Shown here: positions 23,863 through 34,500 of the stretch, one piece after another
Numbering within the stretch: the stretch's first letter is position 1
How the letters are laid out: each line of letters begins with the position of its first letter
Assembly (NCBI GenBank): GCA_001910725.1
Contig: MJGA01000017.1
Span: 248,001-312,000, forward strand
Reading direction: 5' to 3'
Source: Phanerodontia chrysosporium
Taxonomy: Eukaryota > Basidiomycota > Agaricomycetes > Polyporales > Phanerochaetaceae
Length of the DNA: 64,000 bases
The notes under the pieces: model-generated
What the model saw: the letters and a program-made list of their open reading frames with translations, nothing else
Told to the model about the DNA's origin: nothing
Database searches by the model: none
Program-made: the position numbers and the translations under genes

Positions 23863-24306
23863 ATGGCCGACTCCAACATCTCCGTCGTCAACGGCTACAC
23901 GTCGTCCAAGCTCACCCGCATGTCCTACCACGCACTCCAAGGCAACTGGATCACTCCTCCCCGCTCTGAGATCCCCGCCACCGAGAGCGACGCGTTCTCC
24001 CTCGGCGCTTCTGGCTGTATGCGCACCTTTCCTCCCTGCTGGGATGTGCGCTAATTTCAATCTCTTGCAGCCGTCTCGGAGGGCGACGTGACCTACAGGA
24101 CTGACACCGGCACCCAGTTCAAGATCTACTTCAAGTGCACCGGCACCGCTAACACGTGTACCGTCACGCCCTCCAACATGGCACGCGCTACGTATAACAC
24201 CGCGGGCACTCCTCTCGCAGGTACGTACATCGCCCGGTGCCCGTGCAGGCCGGAACTGAGCAACACCTTTGCGTCCGCAGCCACCATCAACATTCTCGAG
24301 GCCTAG
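23863..24306 (+). CDS. Family A small beta-sandwich-like protein, intact (copy A-24)
   Basis: Coding exons 23863-24016, 24071-24220 and 24281-24306 give 109 residues. A leader intron 23811-23860 (GTATGC...TACAG) ends two bases before the ATG; a 3' intron 24307-24361 (GTGAGC, branch CTGAC, GCAG) begins immediately after the TAG. Segments seen: NISVVNGYTSSKLTRMSY, GNWITPPRSEI, EGDVTYRTDTGTQFKIYFKC, NTCTVTPSNMARATY, then INILEA. It is the least damaged copy, with every splice site canonical. It lacks the YS of the MADYSS start found in A-21 (reads MADSN). Function unknown. Confidence 0.75.
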
Positions 24307-24639
24307 GTGAGCAATCTGCCAGATAATCCGAGACACCCGGACGACCGCTGACTCTGCGCAGATGTCTCAACATCCCGAAGAATATTGTGCTTGTACGGTC
24401 TTGTCGTTCCCGCACCGTCCCCAACGCGACACGGCAGAGGTGCTCATCTCGCCGTGGTTCATCACACCTGTGCTTGAGCTCGTTGTGCTGGCTCTTATGT
24501 ACGGTCGGGCTGTATGCTAGAATAACAAATGTTTCGCTGCATGTGCTACCACGTCTGACGCTCAGAACTCGCGTACTGAGGCGGAGGGGCTCTGATTCCT
24601 GGTGATGGATGAGCCTATGCCCCAAGGCTCCTCAGGGCC

Positions 24640-25030
24640 CGTCAGTTGGCACGGCATGAAGAGCGAACACGCACTCGCTGCCTCCGTCGTACAGCACCTT
24701 AAACAGCTCAGCCAGAGATTTACCGTTGTCTTCCAACCTTAGCACTCTGCACCCCTAGAATGTCTCCACGGGTCCGTCGTGCGGCCGGGAATCATCGAGC
24801 AAGTCCTTGAAGACGCTCGAGTGCTTTTCGAGGATGCTGGCGGGCAATTTGAAAGGCGTGTACTGTGCGGCAACGATGACGTTTCCGTCCCACCACCACA
24901 GCTCCGGGTGTCTTGGCGTAAAGCTTGGCTGCTTCGGAGCTGCAAGGCGGCCTGGACAGGTCGAACAGGTTGGGCGGCGAGGGTGATGCTGGTGTCACTT
25001 TTCGTTGGGAGCCTCGTCTCTGCCATTGAC
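24640..25030 (-). pseudogene. BTB/POZ domain gene remnant
   Basis: On the minus strand from 24910 one frame reads RHPELWWWDGNVIVAAQ, then FKLPASILEKHSSVFKDLL, a TAG stop near 24762, and GCRVLRLEDNGKSLAELF and VLYDGG beyond it. This is the order of a basidiomycete BTB/POZ domain (DGN, a hydrophobic strand, HSSVFKD, a strand, then LLxxLY). The in-frame stop and the absence of a good start make it a remnant. An ATG at about 25026 lies in another frame. It lies tail-side of the split F-box gene on the same strand. Confidence 0.55.
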
Positions 25031-26033
25031 GTCACTGAGCGTGGCACTTGAGCTTGAGAGCAACTGACTGGCATGCTATGTGGTGCGGAAGACTCGAATG
25101 GTTACGGAGAGCGCGAGGAATGTATAATACTCGCGCCAGACGGCACGGCAAAGACGCGATCATGTGACAAATGTGATATCACGCGTCACAGCGGTACTGT
25201 CGGCCGCGCGTCTCCCTGCGCTTTGACAGGATCCGAGTTGCTCTGCATGGACGTCGGCGGCATCGAGCTCAACGGCGTCGCTGGCCAAGGCAGCTACGGT
25301 GTCCTGACGACCCCTTTCACCGCTTATATCGTCAATTCTCCACAACATACATGTCAACAACTACCTCGACTATACCGCGCAGCCTTTCTACCAGCACTTG
25401 CGAATCTACTTCCGTCTCCTGCTGAACCCGTATCGTGAGCCGCTCGATTGGACACGAACTCGCCTGCCGCTGCGTCACCGCGTCTACGATCGAATCGTTG
25501 AACCCTTCCTCCGACTGGTCTCGCACCGGCTCCCCATCATGCCCCTCGCATCTCCGCGGGCGATAGGACAGCACGACGCGCTTCAGGCTGCGGAAGTGCG
25601 CCGCACCCGCGGTGTGGCACCAGATGAAGGACGCGAGGAACACGCCGTAGTCTGTGCAGACGCAGCACCCCAGATCGAGCTCCTCCACGTCGCCGAGCGT
25701 CTCGCAGAACGCGCACAAAGAGGCACAGGGCATGCACTCGCCATGTCGCGTGCGCACATGAGCGCGCGTGGTGTTGCGGTTCACGCGGAGCAGAGATGCG
25801 CTCCCGAGCCGCAGGGCGGCGCAGTAGAGGCCCGTCGCTTCTGCCTGCAGGGGCATAGGGATAGTGCTGGGTCTGGTGCGCTTGCGCTCGCTGAGATCCG
25901 TCTTGGGATAGATAAGCACCGAAGCGCTGCATGCGCCTGCCACACTGTCCTGGTCGATATTGAGCTCCAACTGGTCCACCTCCTTGTACGTGCCAGCGAT
26001 GGAGGTGCCGGTGCTGGTGAGCAAGGCGGGTGG

Positions 26034-26038
26034 AAGGG
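26034..26038. repeat. Target-site duplication, left (AAGGG)
   Basis: AAGGG directly precedes the left LTR and recurs at 41837-41841 directly after the right LTR; it defines the insertion limits of the outer element. Confidence 0.9.
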
Positions 26039-26638
26039 TGTCACAGTTTTTCGTCTTAACCCTTAGGGTTAGGGGCAGCAGGTGACAGAAGCGATTACTC
26101 CGAACTGTGACATGCAGAAGTGCTGGAGTGACAGCCCTAGGCTCGGGGCTGGTCACGTGATACGGCGGTCACGTGATGCGCACACGTGCGGTATCCCAGG
26201 GTCACATGGTCGAAGGTCTAGAAGCAGGCAAGGGTCTGGAAGCGCCGAGACACTCCGAAATGGACTAGAAAGTCCTGGAGGTCTCTGGACAGGTCCGGAC
26301 AGTGCTGGAACGTTCTGGAGGTTTCTGGGACATCGTAGGAACATTTAGGAACGTGTAGGAGAATGTAGGAATGCCTGTAGGGCACTAGCCAATAGCGTAG
26401 TAGGTATTAGATAGCTAGGACCCTGAACACCGGTCCCTGGGGACCTGGTACACATGTATATAAACCCTGAGGGCTGGGGGTGCCTCCCCAGCTTCAATCT
26501 CATCGCATCTCACCTCTCTAGTCTCTATACCTCGTCTTCAAGCTTGGCTACACCCCTTGTAGTCCAAGTAAACCTTTGCCAGTGAGTATTGCTGGTTGGT
26601 TTGGTGTATAGGCGCTAGGGCAGCGCATTTTTGTGATA
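26039..26638 (+). repeat. Outer element, 5' LTR (600 bp)
   Basis: Starts TGTCACAG, ends TGTGATA (imperfect inverted ends). Contains TATATAAA at 26457-26464. An 88-codon ORF inside is not considered a gene. Confidence 0.92.
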
Positions 26639-26651
26639 GAAGATTGAAGCT
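26457..26651 (+). promoter_or_regulatory. TATA box, predicted start and self-primer site, outer element
   Basis: TATATAAA at 26457-26464 is followed 33 bp later by AGCTTCAATCT (26490-26500). Two bases after the LTR end lies AGATTGAAGCT (26641-26651), its exact reverse complement over 11 nt. In Tf1-type elements the 5' end of the RNA pairs with the primer site to start reverse transcription, and the spacing here fits that scheme. Confidence 0.7.
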
Positions 26652-26944
26652 AGCCAACCTACTCCACCTTTGGTGGCCTAGGTTATTGCTTTGGGTTCTG
26701 GGGGCTTGTTTGAACAAGTGCTTTTGCGCTTTGTTCAGTTTTCTGCCGATCCACAGGCGTAAGTGGGCACTATAGTACCTTTTTAGGTACAGACAGGGGA
26801 ACGTGGTGTAACCCACCTCAGAGGGCTTTGCCTGCGGACGAGTAACCCCTGTTGTAGTGCTGGACTAAGGGTGTAATACCCTGTCCAACCAGTTTTAGCT
26901 GCGTGGCGTGGAAACCCGCAGTAATACCCCTTTCTCTTCGTTGA

Positions 26945-27761
26945 GGGTTGGCTGGCAGGAAAGCCTTGCGCTTTGCCTGTGTGGAGAAGTTTTCTGGCTT
27001 GTGTACACAGGCTGACCCGTGTTTACTAGTGCCTAAAGCTGCTAGGAACCGTTTTGTCCTTGCTAAGGACGAGAGCTCTGGCAAACCCTTGCTTGAGCGC
27101 ATCAAAATCTCGAACCTTCACCGCTTCAAAGACGTTGGGAAGCCGTGCCCTGCGTACAAACCTCGCACTACACCCTACACCCCCGTCCCTGGTCGTCGTG
27201 AAAGGCTTGCTCGTGAAGCAGACTTGAACGACTTCAAGCACCAGCTTCAGCTCGAAGACTATCGCAACGAACAGCGCAAGCGCCGCCTACTCGATCGCAT
27301 CGCGAACGCCCCTCCCCCTCTACCCCTCATCGAGCGTATTGAACCCCCCCCCTACTCCCCCTATCGAAGTCAAACCCATTCCCAAAGACCTTCGTTTCCA
27401 CACCAACACTCAGGTCCATCAGCTGCGCGACTACGGACGAAAGTTCAACGGCGCCCTTAACCACTTGGGTCTGTTCTTTCAGAAGCTAGACGAGCAGCGT
27501 TTTCGAGTTGGGTTGACTGAACACGAGCTCTACATCTTGGGCTTGTTTAAGGAGAGGTTCGACAACATTCGCAAACACCTTCAGACCATCGTCGAGACGA
27601 AGGAGTACACCACGAGGGAGTGGAAGAAGATTTCGAGGGACTTGAAGAAGGCAGGTGCACATAGTTTCGCTGAGCTTAAGCCACGCTTCGCTGAGCATTG
27701 CAGGGAGCTGATTCAGGAGTTGGGTGAAGATTGGTTGTTTTTGGAGAAGAACCTCGATTAG
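26945..27761 (+). CDS. Outer element ORF0, methionine-free ORF before gag, one-base break
   Basis: Coding-like sequence runs from 26945 to about 27340 in one frame and continues to TAG at 27761 in another. The switch is at a run of nine Cs (27343-27351); eight would keep frame. The first half is basic (Arg/Lys-rich with a Pro-rich end), the second is helical and charged, ending in LFLEKNLD. No Met codon occurs in frame over about 270 codons. The C-terminal half (TTREW, then a helix, F, EL) resembles the end of ORF0 of the inner element, TTFKEW. It ends 30 bp before the gag ATG. Possibly an N-terminal gag-like or leader protein; function unknown. Confidence 0.5.
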
Positions 27762-28277
27762 TTTTTGTATCTGCGCATTTTTTGAATCAAGATGTCGCTC
27801 AATTCAAATCCTGTTGACTTTGGTTTGCGTTCTGCTTCGAGTTCAAGTGGCATGGACCCTTGGGGAGCGTTAGAACTTGGCTCTATGGCTGAGGGAGGCC
27901 CTACCCCAGTTTTGGCCGCTGCGCCGCTTTCGACCTCTTACGAAGAGTACAGCCAGTCATGGGTACAAGCCGCTCAGGAAGGACTGACTCCTGGCGACTT
28001 TAAGGCCCTCGTTGACAGCCTGGGTAACTGGGTAAAGGCTGAAATAGCTCAAGTAAGGTCGGAAATGGGTTCAGAAGTCCTTCGCCTGAAGGAAGCCCTT
28101 CGCAAACGCAAAACCGAGGCCAAGACGCTTCAGGAGCAGATAGACATTCTTGAACAGACTAGACAGCACTTGTCTGTGCAGATAGCAGAGGCTCAGAACC
28201 AAAATCGCGTTCTGCAGAACGCTATGCAGGTGCTGAAGCAGGAAGACGAGAGCTTGAAAGTGTTGGTTCAGCAAGGC

Positions 28278-28282
28278 ACTAG
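28278..28282. repeat. Target-site duplication, inner element (ACTAG)
   Basis: ACTAG precedes the inner 5' LTR and recurs at 35974-35978 after the 3' LTR. Confidence 0.9.
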
Positions 28283-28976
28283 TGTCACGGATGTGACGGT
28301 GTTGCCCTATTTTTCGCCGATTTTTGGCCATTTTCCTCGATTAATCCAACGGGCGAGCAGCCCTCGCGCCGTCTGGAGTCCTAGCCGCCCACACTCAGCG
28401 CCTGGCCATTCAGCGCCAGCACCCTGATGGCGCATCACCCCCAGACGCCAGCGCATCCCGCTGCGCGCTCAGACACTGCCCGGATCACCGGTCTGCCCTG
28501 CAACCGGTTCCCCGGATCGCCGAGGAGGCACTGTCATCCCTGATGACTCCCCTCGCCGAGACACGCCGAGCTGATCAGCCTGATGACACAGCCTCGGCCC
28601 GACGCAGCCTCGAAACACTGCCAGCTGACACAGCCTCGTGACATAGCCCCCGCACAGCCTCGCCGCGCAGCCCGCGTCGCAGCCTCGCTGGCTATGCTAA
28701 GCACTGCCCATCAGCTTAGGTAATCGTACAGCCTGCCCTGAACTCCTGTAGTATATATAGGTAGCACCTCTCGCTCCTGTCCGTCATCTCGACCTCTTGG
28801 TCAATACGGACAGGTAAGCCCTCGCTTGTATAGTAGAATAGTCTGCTAATGTTAACTTGGTCAATACGGACAGCTGTATAAGTTGTGCGTCGCTGCGTGA
28901 CTCGCTCCGCCGCGCCTCGTCGTCGACCTCCCCACTTGCCCTCCCTCGTGAAGCGTTGAGCCCTAGCTCCGCGACA
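28283..28976 (+). repeat. Inner element copy 1, 5' LTR (694 bp)
   Basis: TGTCACGG...CGCGACA. Holds a TATA box and the 17 nt direct repeats described separately. Confidence 0.94.
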
Positions 28977-28988
28977 TTAGGTCGAGAT
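28752..28988 (+). promoter_or_regulatory. TATA box, predicted start and self-primer site, inner element copy 1
   Basis: TATATATA at 28752-28759; 34 bp on, ATCTCGACCT (28786-28795); two bases past the LTR, its exact complement AGGTCGAGAT (28979-28988). Same geometry as in the outer element. No match to a usual tRNA-primed site was noticed. Confidence 0.7.
28797..28873 (+). other. Intron-like segment in LTR bounded by 17 nt direct repeats
   Basis: TTGGTCAATACGGACAG at 28797-28813 and again at 28857-28873. The first is followed by GTAAGCC, a GCTAAT branch-like box lies at 28845-28850, and the second repeat ends in CAG. A 60 nt intron 28814-28873 would leave one repeat copy. The same layout is in the other three LTRs of this family. 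Confidence 0.5.
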
Positions 28989-29129
28989 CTTTTGGGTGCC
29001 CTAGGCATTTCTCCCTACCGCTTCCCCCAAACCCCGTTTAAAAAAGTTTATTCCCTCCGTTTAAAGCGAGTACGTCGTAGTCGAGCAGCCTGCTCACTCC
29101 GTGCACGTTGCTAAGGTCCTTACTTCGCA

Positions 29130-29818
29130 GTGCCGAAAGACGTCCGGCTCAAGGACCACATCCCCCAGCGCATCTTCGATCGCCTCCAACGTCGTCGCGA
29201 GGCCGGTAATCCCGTCAAGTGGACGGACCGCAAAGTCAAGGCGGTCGTCAAGTACGTGTCCACGCTCCCCCAGCCTCCGCCCTCCGTCCCCTCCATCAAC
29301 TGGACTGCCGTTCGCGAGGCTCGTGAGGCCGAACAACGCGTAGGCAACCGCATCCGCGAACAGCGCCAACGAGAGGCGCAAGAAGCCCAGGCCGCCGTAG
29401 CCTCCTCCCCTCGAAGCTCAGTTTGGCAGAGCGCCTCAGCGCCGCCCCGACGTACGAGCCCATCGCCCGCAAGCCCGTCGGCATCGATATCCCCAAGTAC
29501 TCCCCCACCGACCTCGTCGGCATCTTCACGCCTAAACTCGACGCGACCATCAAGCGTCTCAAGGCCGTTGAGGAAGTCGACCTCTTCCACCTCGTAAACA
29601 GCGACCGCGCGCACGGCGTCTGCCAGCTGCTCGAGCGTCTTCGACAGATCCGCAACGAGCTCAGCCGCCTCGCTCCCACCACCACGTTTAAGGAGTGGCA
29701 CCAATACGAGCTAGGTCTTGCTCAGATTGGTGACATTTCGTTCGTCGGTTTAAGGCGCAATTTCCGCCGCATCGTGGGAGAGTTAGACATAGTGTACCGG
29801 GCCGGATACTTTGATTAA
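29130..29818 (+). CDS. Inner element copy 1 ORF0, methionine-free, one-base break
   Basis: Same protein as the intact 248-codon ORF0 of copy 2. Starts in one frame with KDHIPQRIFDRLQRRREAG, shifts near 29400-29410 (one base fewer than copy 2 in a CTCCTCCCC stretch), and continues in another frame with AERLSAAPTYEP to TAA at 29818, ending AGYFD. No in-frame ATG is present in either part. Just upstream, GCTAAG and CTTCGCAG resemble the 3' end of an intron, so a spliced leader might supply the start. A conserved second frame in gag phase runs from here towards gag. Function unknown; gag-like N-terminal or accessory role is inference. Confidence 0.5.
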
Positions 29819-30238
29819 ATAAATACATCTCGTGTCGCTCTGGATTACGACTGCTCGCGCGATCCGCATTTCTTTGCGCGAAATCTCGAGGACCATACAG
29901 TTCGCGATTTTCACCTCATCGATCGAGGGGAAAGTTGGCAATTCGTTCCCTGTAGCGAACAACCCTGTCCACATCGAGAAAGCGCTCCAGCGGCCCCACA
30001 ACTCCCGCCGAACGCTCGAGAAGTCCAATTCGAGCACCCTCGTTTCGCGCACCTGTTAGAATTCGCCCGCGCCTCCGCCACCACCCCGAATACTCCCGAT
30101 CACAGTCCCCCGGACAGCAGCCACCACTCGTCTCCCGAGACATCGCTCGGCTCCGTCCTCTCTGATCACGAACCCGCTCCTTCCCCGTTTAACCTCTCCC
30201 GCGCTCACTCAGGAGCCAATACTCCCCGTCCTCCCGAT

Positions 30239-31489
30239 ATGTCCAGCACTCCCGGTGGAGCGCCTCCCGGCCCGGCTCCTCTCGACCCCGTCTCCGCTGC
30301 GCTCCTGCAAATGGCCCAGGCGATGACGCAGCTCACCAACACGGTCAACACTCTGGCCCAGGCCATCGGTAACAATCACACAACGGTCAACGCCACGGTT
30401 AACGCGAACAAGGAGCTGCCCTTCGTCGAGAAGCCCGTCCCGTTCAAAGGGAAAGGTTCGGACACGGCCCGTCTCTTCCGCGCCGCCTATCGCATCTACG
30501 CCGACGGACAACCGGAGAAATTTGGCAAGCGCGACGTCGATGGTAACCTCCAGCGAGACCCCGACTCTGGCAAGATCTTGGTAGATGGTCAGAAGTGGAT
30601 CGTCGGCGCCCTCTCCTTCATGCAGGACGAGGCGGCTGAATGGGCACGGCAGTACATCGAACAGGCGGCAGACGGTGTTCAGATATTCGACGGCTCTCGC
30701 GCCACGTTTTGGGAAGCGTTCAAGAACCGGTTCGAGCCCGTCGACGAGAAGGCCGAGGCCCTCAGCAAGCTGCAGGCATGCACGCAAGGCAATCGTCGGT
30801 TCGCGGAGTTCTTCGCGGAGTTCCAAGCCCTCGCCGGCCGCACGAAGCTCACCCCGGAGGACCTGGCAGCCCGGCTACGGACGAAGTTCAACAAGGACTA
30901 CCTCGAGCGGATCTCATACATGGTCAACCCCGCTACTGGCAAAGGTCCCGAGACGTACGACGAGCTCAAGAACGCGGGTTTCGCTGTCGATCGGTCGAAG
31001 GACAAGCTCTCGCAAGACCTCCTGGCACAGCAAGGCAAGACGTCCTCGACTCCGGCTAGCTCGTCGGCGCGCGCCTTCCGCGACCCGAACGCGATGGACA
31101 TCGACGCCGCGAACATCGACGAGCTGTTTAAGGGTCTCACCGGCACGGATCTCAAGCGCCAGTTCGACGCCGTCATGAAGGATCGCTGCAAGGTCTGCGG
31201 CTCGAAGTCCCACAAGTCCACGGACCCCGTGCACCGCGACTCGGTCTGCAACCATTGCGGCAAGAAGGGTCACTGGTCCCGCGTCTGTCGTGCCCGCCTC
31301 GAGGGCAAGCCGAAAACTGCCCCCGCTACCGCCGCCGTCCGCGCCTCGTCTTCGGATACCTCGTCACAGGACTCCTCGTCTCTGGCCTCCTCGTCTTCGG
31401 GCAGCTCGTCTGACGACCAAGCCGCCGCGCTCGCCGCACTCCGTGATCAGCTGGCTCTGATACAGAAGCAGCTCGGGGGTTTTGCTTAA
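30239..31489 (+). CDS. Inner element copy 1 Gag (416 codons from first ATG)
   Basis: ATG at 30239, TAA at 31487. A Pro/Gly-rich start, then a capsid-like retrotransposon gag region (about residues 80-240, with AAEWARQYIEQAADG, FAEFFAEFQALAGR), then two Cys motifs: CKVCGSKSHKSTDPVH (about 318) and a zinc knuckle CNHCGKKGHWSRVC (about 336), then a Ser-rich end. The frame is open upstream of the ATG through a region conserved in copy 2 (EFARAS, SPETSLGSVLSDHEPAPSPF), apart from a one-base change near 29835. The gag stop is bypassed by the predicted -1 shift. Role: particle assembly and RNA packaging. Confidence 0.88.
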   Translation: MSSTPGGAPPGPAPLDPVSAALLQMAQAMTQLTNTVNTLAQAIGNNHTTVNATVNANKELPFVEKPVPFKGKGSDTARLFRAAYRIYADGQPEKFGKRDVDGNLQRDPDSGKILVDGQKWIVGALSFMQDEAAEWARQYIEQAADGVQIFDGSRATFWEAFKNRFEPVDEKAEALSKLQACTQGNRRFAEFFAEFQALAGRTKLTPEDLAARLRTKFNKDYLERISYMVNPATGKGPETYDELKNAGFAVDRSKDKLSQDLLAQQGKTSSTPASSSARAFRDPNAMDIDAANIDELFKGLTGTDLKRQFDAVMKDRCKVCGSKSHKSTDPVHRDSVCNHCGKKGHWSRVCRARLEGKPKTAPATAAVRASSSDTSSQDSSSLASSSSGSSSDDQAAALAALRDQLALIQKQLGGFA

Positions 31490-31521
31490 GGGGCCGGAGT
31501 GACGCCGCATCGTCGGTCCCC
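31477..31521 (+). promoter_or_regulatory. Predicted -1 frameshift signal, inner element copy 1 gag/pol
   Basis: GGGTTTT at 31477-31483, phased G-GGT-TTT in gag; spacer 31484-31489 (6 nt, includes the gag TAA); stem GGGGCCG (31490-31496) with CGG-T-CCCC (31514-31521), one bulged T. The -1 frame is open from 31447 through pol. Confidence 0.7.
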
Positions 31522-34500
31522 GTTTCGTCAAGCCCGGATTCAACTCCGGCGCCTCCGCTAGAACCACAGGACATTTCTGACGTCATCCGCTCATGTACGA
31601 TATCAGTGTTAGACCCTTTCTCAAACCATTATCGTGTACCTGTAAAGCTCACCGGACTCAATAAAACTATTCGCACACCCGCAATGATTGACTCCGGTGC
31701 GACCTCGCTGTTCATCCACGAGGATTTCTGTAAGCAGCACAAGATCCTCACGGTACCGCTCAAGAAGGAGATCACACTGTACAACATCGACGGAACTAGG
31801 AACGAAGCAGGGTCTATCACGCATCGCGCCAGACTCCAGCTGACTGTCGGTTCATACACGTTTAAGGAGGAGTTTCTTGTCACGAACATTGGTCCCGAGA
31901 ACGTCATCCTCGGACTTCCGTGGCTCAAGAAATGGAATCCGAACATCGACTGGGAAACGGGTGATGTCCAGTTTCAGCTCCGCGGCGGAGCTGAGGACAC
32001 CCCGGTTTTCGGTATCCATCAGATTGACGCTAATCGCTCCGAACGCCGAGAATGGCTTCGAGCAGGCATTGTCGAGGACGCCAAGGACGAAGTCTGGATC
32101 CTCGCCGGTTACACTTACTCGCAAGCGATCGCTGTCGAAGCCAATCGCGAGAAGTACGCCAAGACGTTCGAAGAGCTGGTCCCCAAGGAATACCACCGAC
32201 ACAAGAAGGTGTTCTCTGAAGAGGAATCGCACCGCCTTCCGAAGCACCAGCCCTGGGATCACGCGATAGATCTCGTTCCGGACGCTCCGGCCTCGATCAA
32301 ATCGAAAGTTTATCCCATGTCCCCGATCGAGAACAAAGAACTACAGCGGTTCATCGACGACGCACTCGCCAAGGGCTATATCGTCCCCAGCAAGTCTCCG
32401 ATCGCTTCCCCTGTCTTCTTCATCAAGAAAAAGGACGGCAAGCTCCGGTTCATTCAGGATTACCGCAAGCTCAACGACATCACCGTGAAGAATCGCTACC
32501 CCCTTCCGCTCGCCTCCGACATCATCGGGAAGCTCCAGGGCGCTAAAATCTTCACCAAGTTCGACGTCCGTTGGGGCTACAACAACGTCCGGATTAAGGA
32601 AGGTGATGAGTGGAAAGCCGCCTTCGTCACCAACCGTGGTCTCTTCGAGCCCAGAGTCATGTACTTCGGTCTGTGCAACAGCCCCGCTACGTTCCAGGCC
32701 CTCATGAACCACATCTTCGCCGACCTCATCGCCGAAAGCAAGGTCGCAGTCTACCTCGACGACATCCTCATCTGGTCGAACGATCTCGCTTCGCATCGGA
32801 AGATTGTTCACGAGGTCCTGGCACGCCTCGCCAAGTACGATCTGTACCTTCGGCCCGAGAAGTGCGAGTTCGAGCGCTCAGAGATCGAGTATCTTGGGCT
32901 CCTCATCAGCGAAGGACAAGTCGGCATGGACCCCGGCAAGGTTAAGGCAGTAGCCGAGTGGCCGACCCCGAAGAACCTCAAAGACGTACGAGGCTTTGTC
33001 GGGTTCGCCAACTTCTATCGCCGTTTCATCAAGGACTTCTCAAAGATCTGCCGCCCGCTGCACGATCTGACGAAGAAGGACACTCCGCTTAATTGGGGTC
33101 CCGCACAGGCAGAAGCCTTCGAGACGCTCAAGCGCGCTTTCATGACTCAGCCCGTGCTCGCCATGTGGAGCATTGATCGGCCGACTCGCGTCGAGACCGA
33201 TGCCTCTGGCTACGCCACCGGAGGAGTCATAGCCCAACGCAACCCTGAAGATGGTCTCTGGCATCCAATCGCGTATCGCTCGCAGACCATGAGCCCCGCC
33301 GAGCGGAACTACGAGATCTGGGACCGTGAGATGCTTGCAATCATTGAAGCTCTCAAGGACTGGCGCCAGTTCCTCGAAGGTCTCCCGGAGCCTTTTGAGA
33401 TCTGGACCGACCATCAGAATCTCCAGTACTGGAAGACTGCGCAGAATCTCACGCGGCGACAAGCCCGGTGGGCCTCCTACCTCGCCGAGTACGACTTCCG
33501 CATCATCCACCGCCCCGGCAAGACCCATCTCCTCGCCGACCCGCTCTCCCGGCCTTCCTCGCTGCATGTCTCTGACGAAGAGGACAACCGCTCGCAGATA
33601 GTATTGAAGCCGGAGCTGTTTAAGATAGCCGCCACGGTAGCTTTCGCAAACCCTTCCCCCCTCGAGAAGCGCATTCGCGACTGCTCCGAAAAGGAAAAGG
33701 AAGTCGCAGACGCCCTACAGACTCTCCGGACCAGGGGGCCCCGCAAGCTGCGCAACGGCGTTCTCGAATGGGAAAAGGACAACGGCCTTCTGTACTACCA
33801 TGGGAAAGTCTATGTCCCGAACAATGCCGCGCTGCGCAACGACGTCATCAAGTCTTGCCACGACGCGCCGACCGCCGGACACCCTGGGAAGCACACCACT
33901 CTCGAGTTGGTCTCTCGGTACTATTGGTGGCCACGCATCTCCGCCGACGTTAGCCGCTACGTGCTCGGCTGCGATCAATGCCAACGGTACAAGTCCGCCC
34001 CGCATCCGAAAGCCACCCTACAGCCCCACGACGTCCCTTCAGGGCCTTGGGAACACGTCGGCGTGGATCTCATCACGCAACTCCCACGTGACGCCAAGAC
34101 CAAGAAGGACTCGATCGCAGTCTACGTGGACCACTATTCGGATCAGTGCCACCTCGTGCCGGTCGACTCGACGATCACCGCTGCCGGCATGGGCGACATC
34201 CACTACACGGACATCTTCCGCCTCCACGGCCTCCCACGCAAGATCTTCTCCGATCGTGGGCCCCAGTTTGCAGCCCAGTACATGCGAGCGCTGTACAAGC
34301 GTCTCGGCATCGCTACCGGTCTCACCACGGCATATCACCCGGAAGGTAATGGCAAGGTCGAACGCAAGAACCAGGAAGTCGAGAAATTCCTGCGTCTCTT
34401 CGTCTCTCAGCGCCAAGATGACTGGGTCGATTGGCTCCCGATGGCCGAGTTCACCCTGAACTCACACGTGTCTAGTGCTACCGAGCGCACGCCCTTCGAG

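Noticed and set aside
25398..26066. 222-codon ORF on the plus strand
   Set aside because: Antisense to the 3' part of the split F-box gene.
26082..26348. 88-codon ORF, also at 41280-41546
   Set aside because: Inside the outer element LTRs; low-complexity translation.
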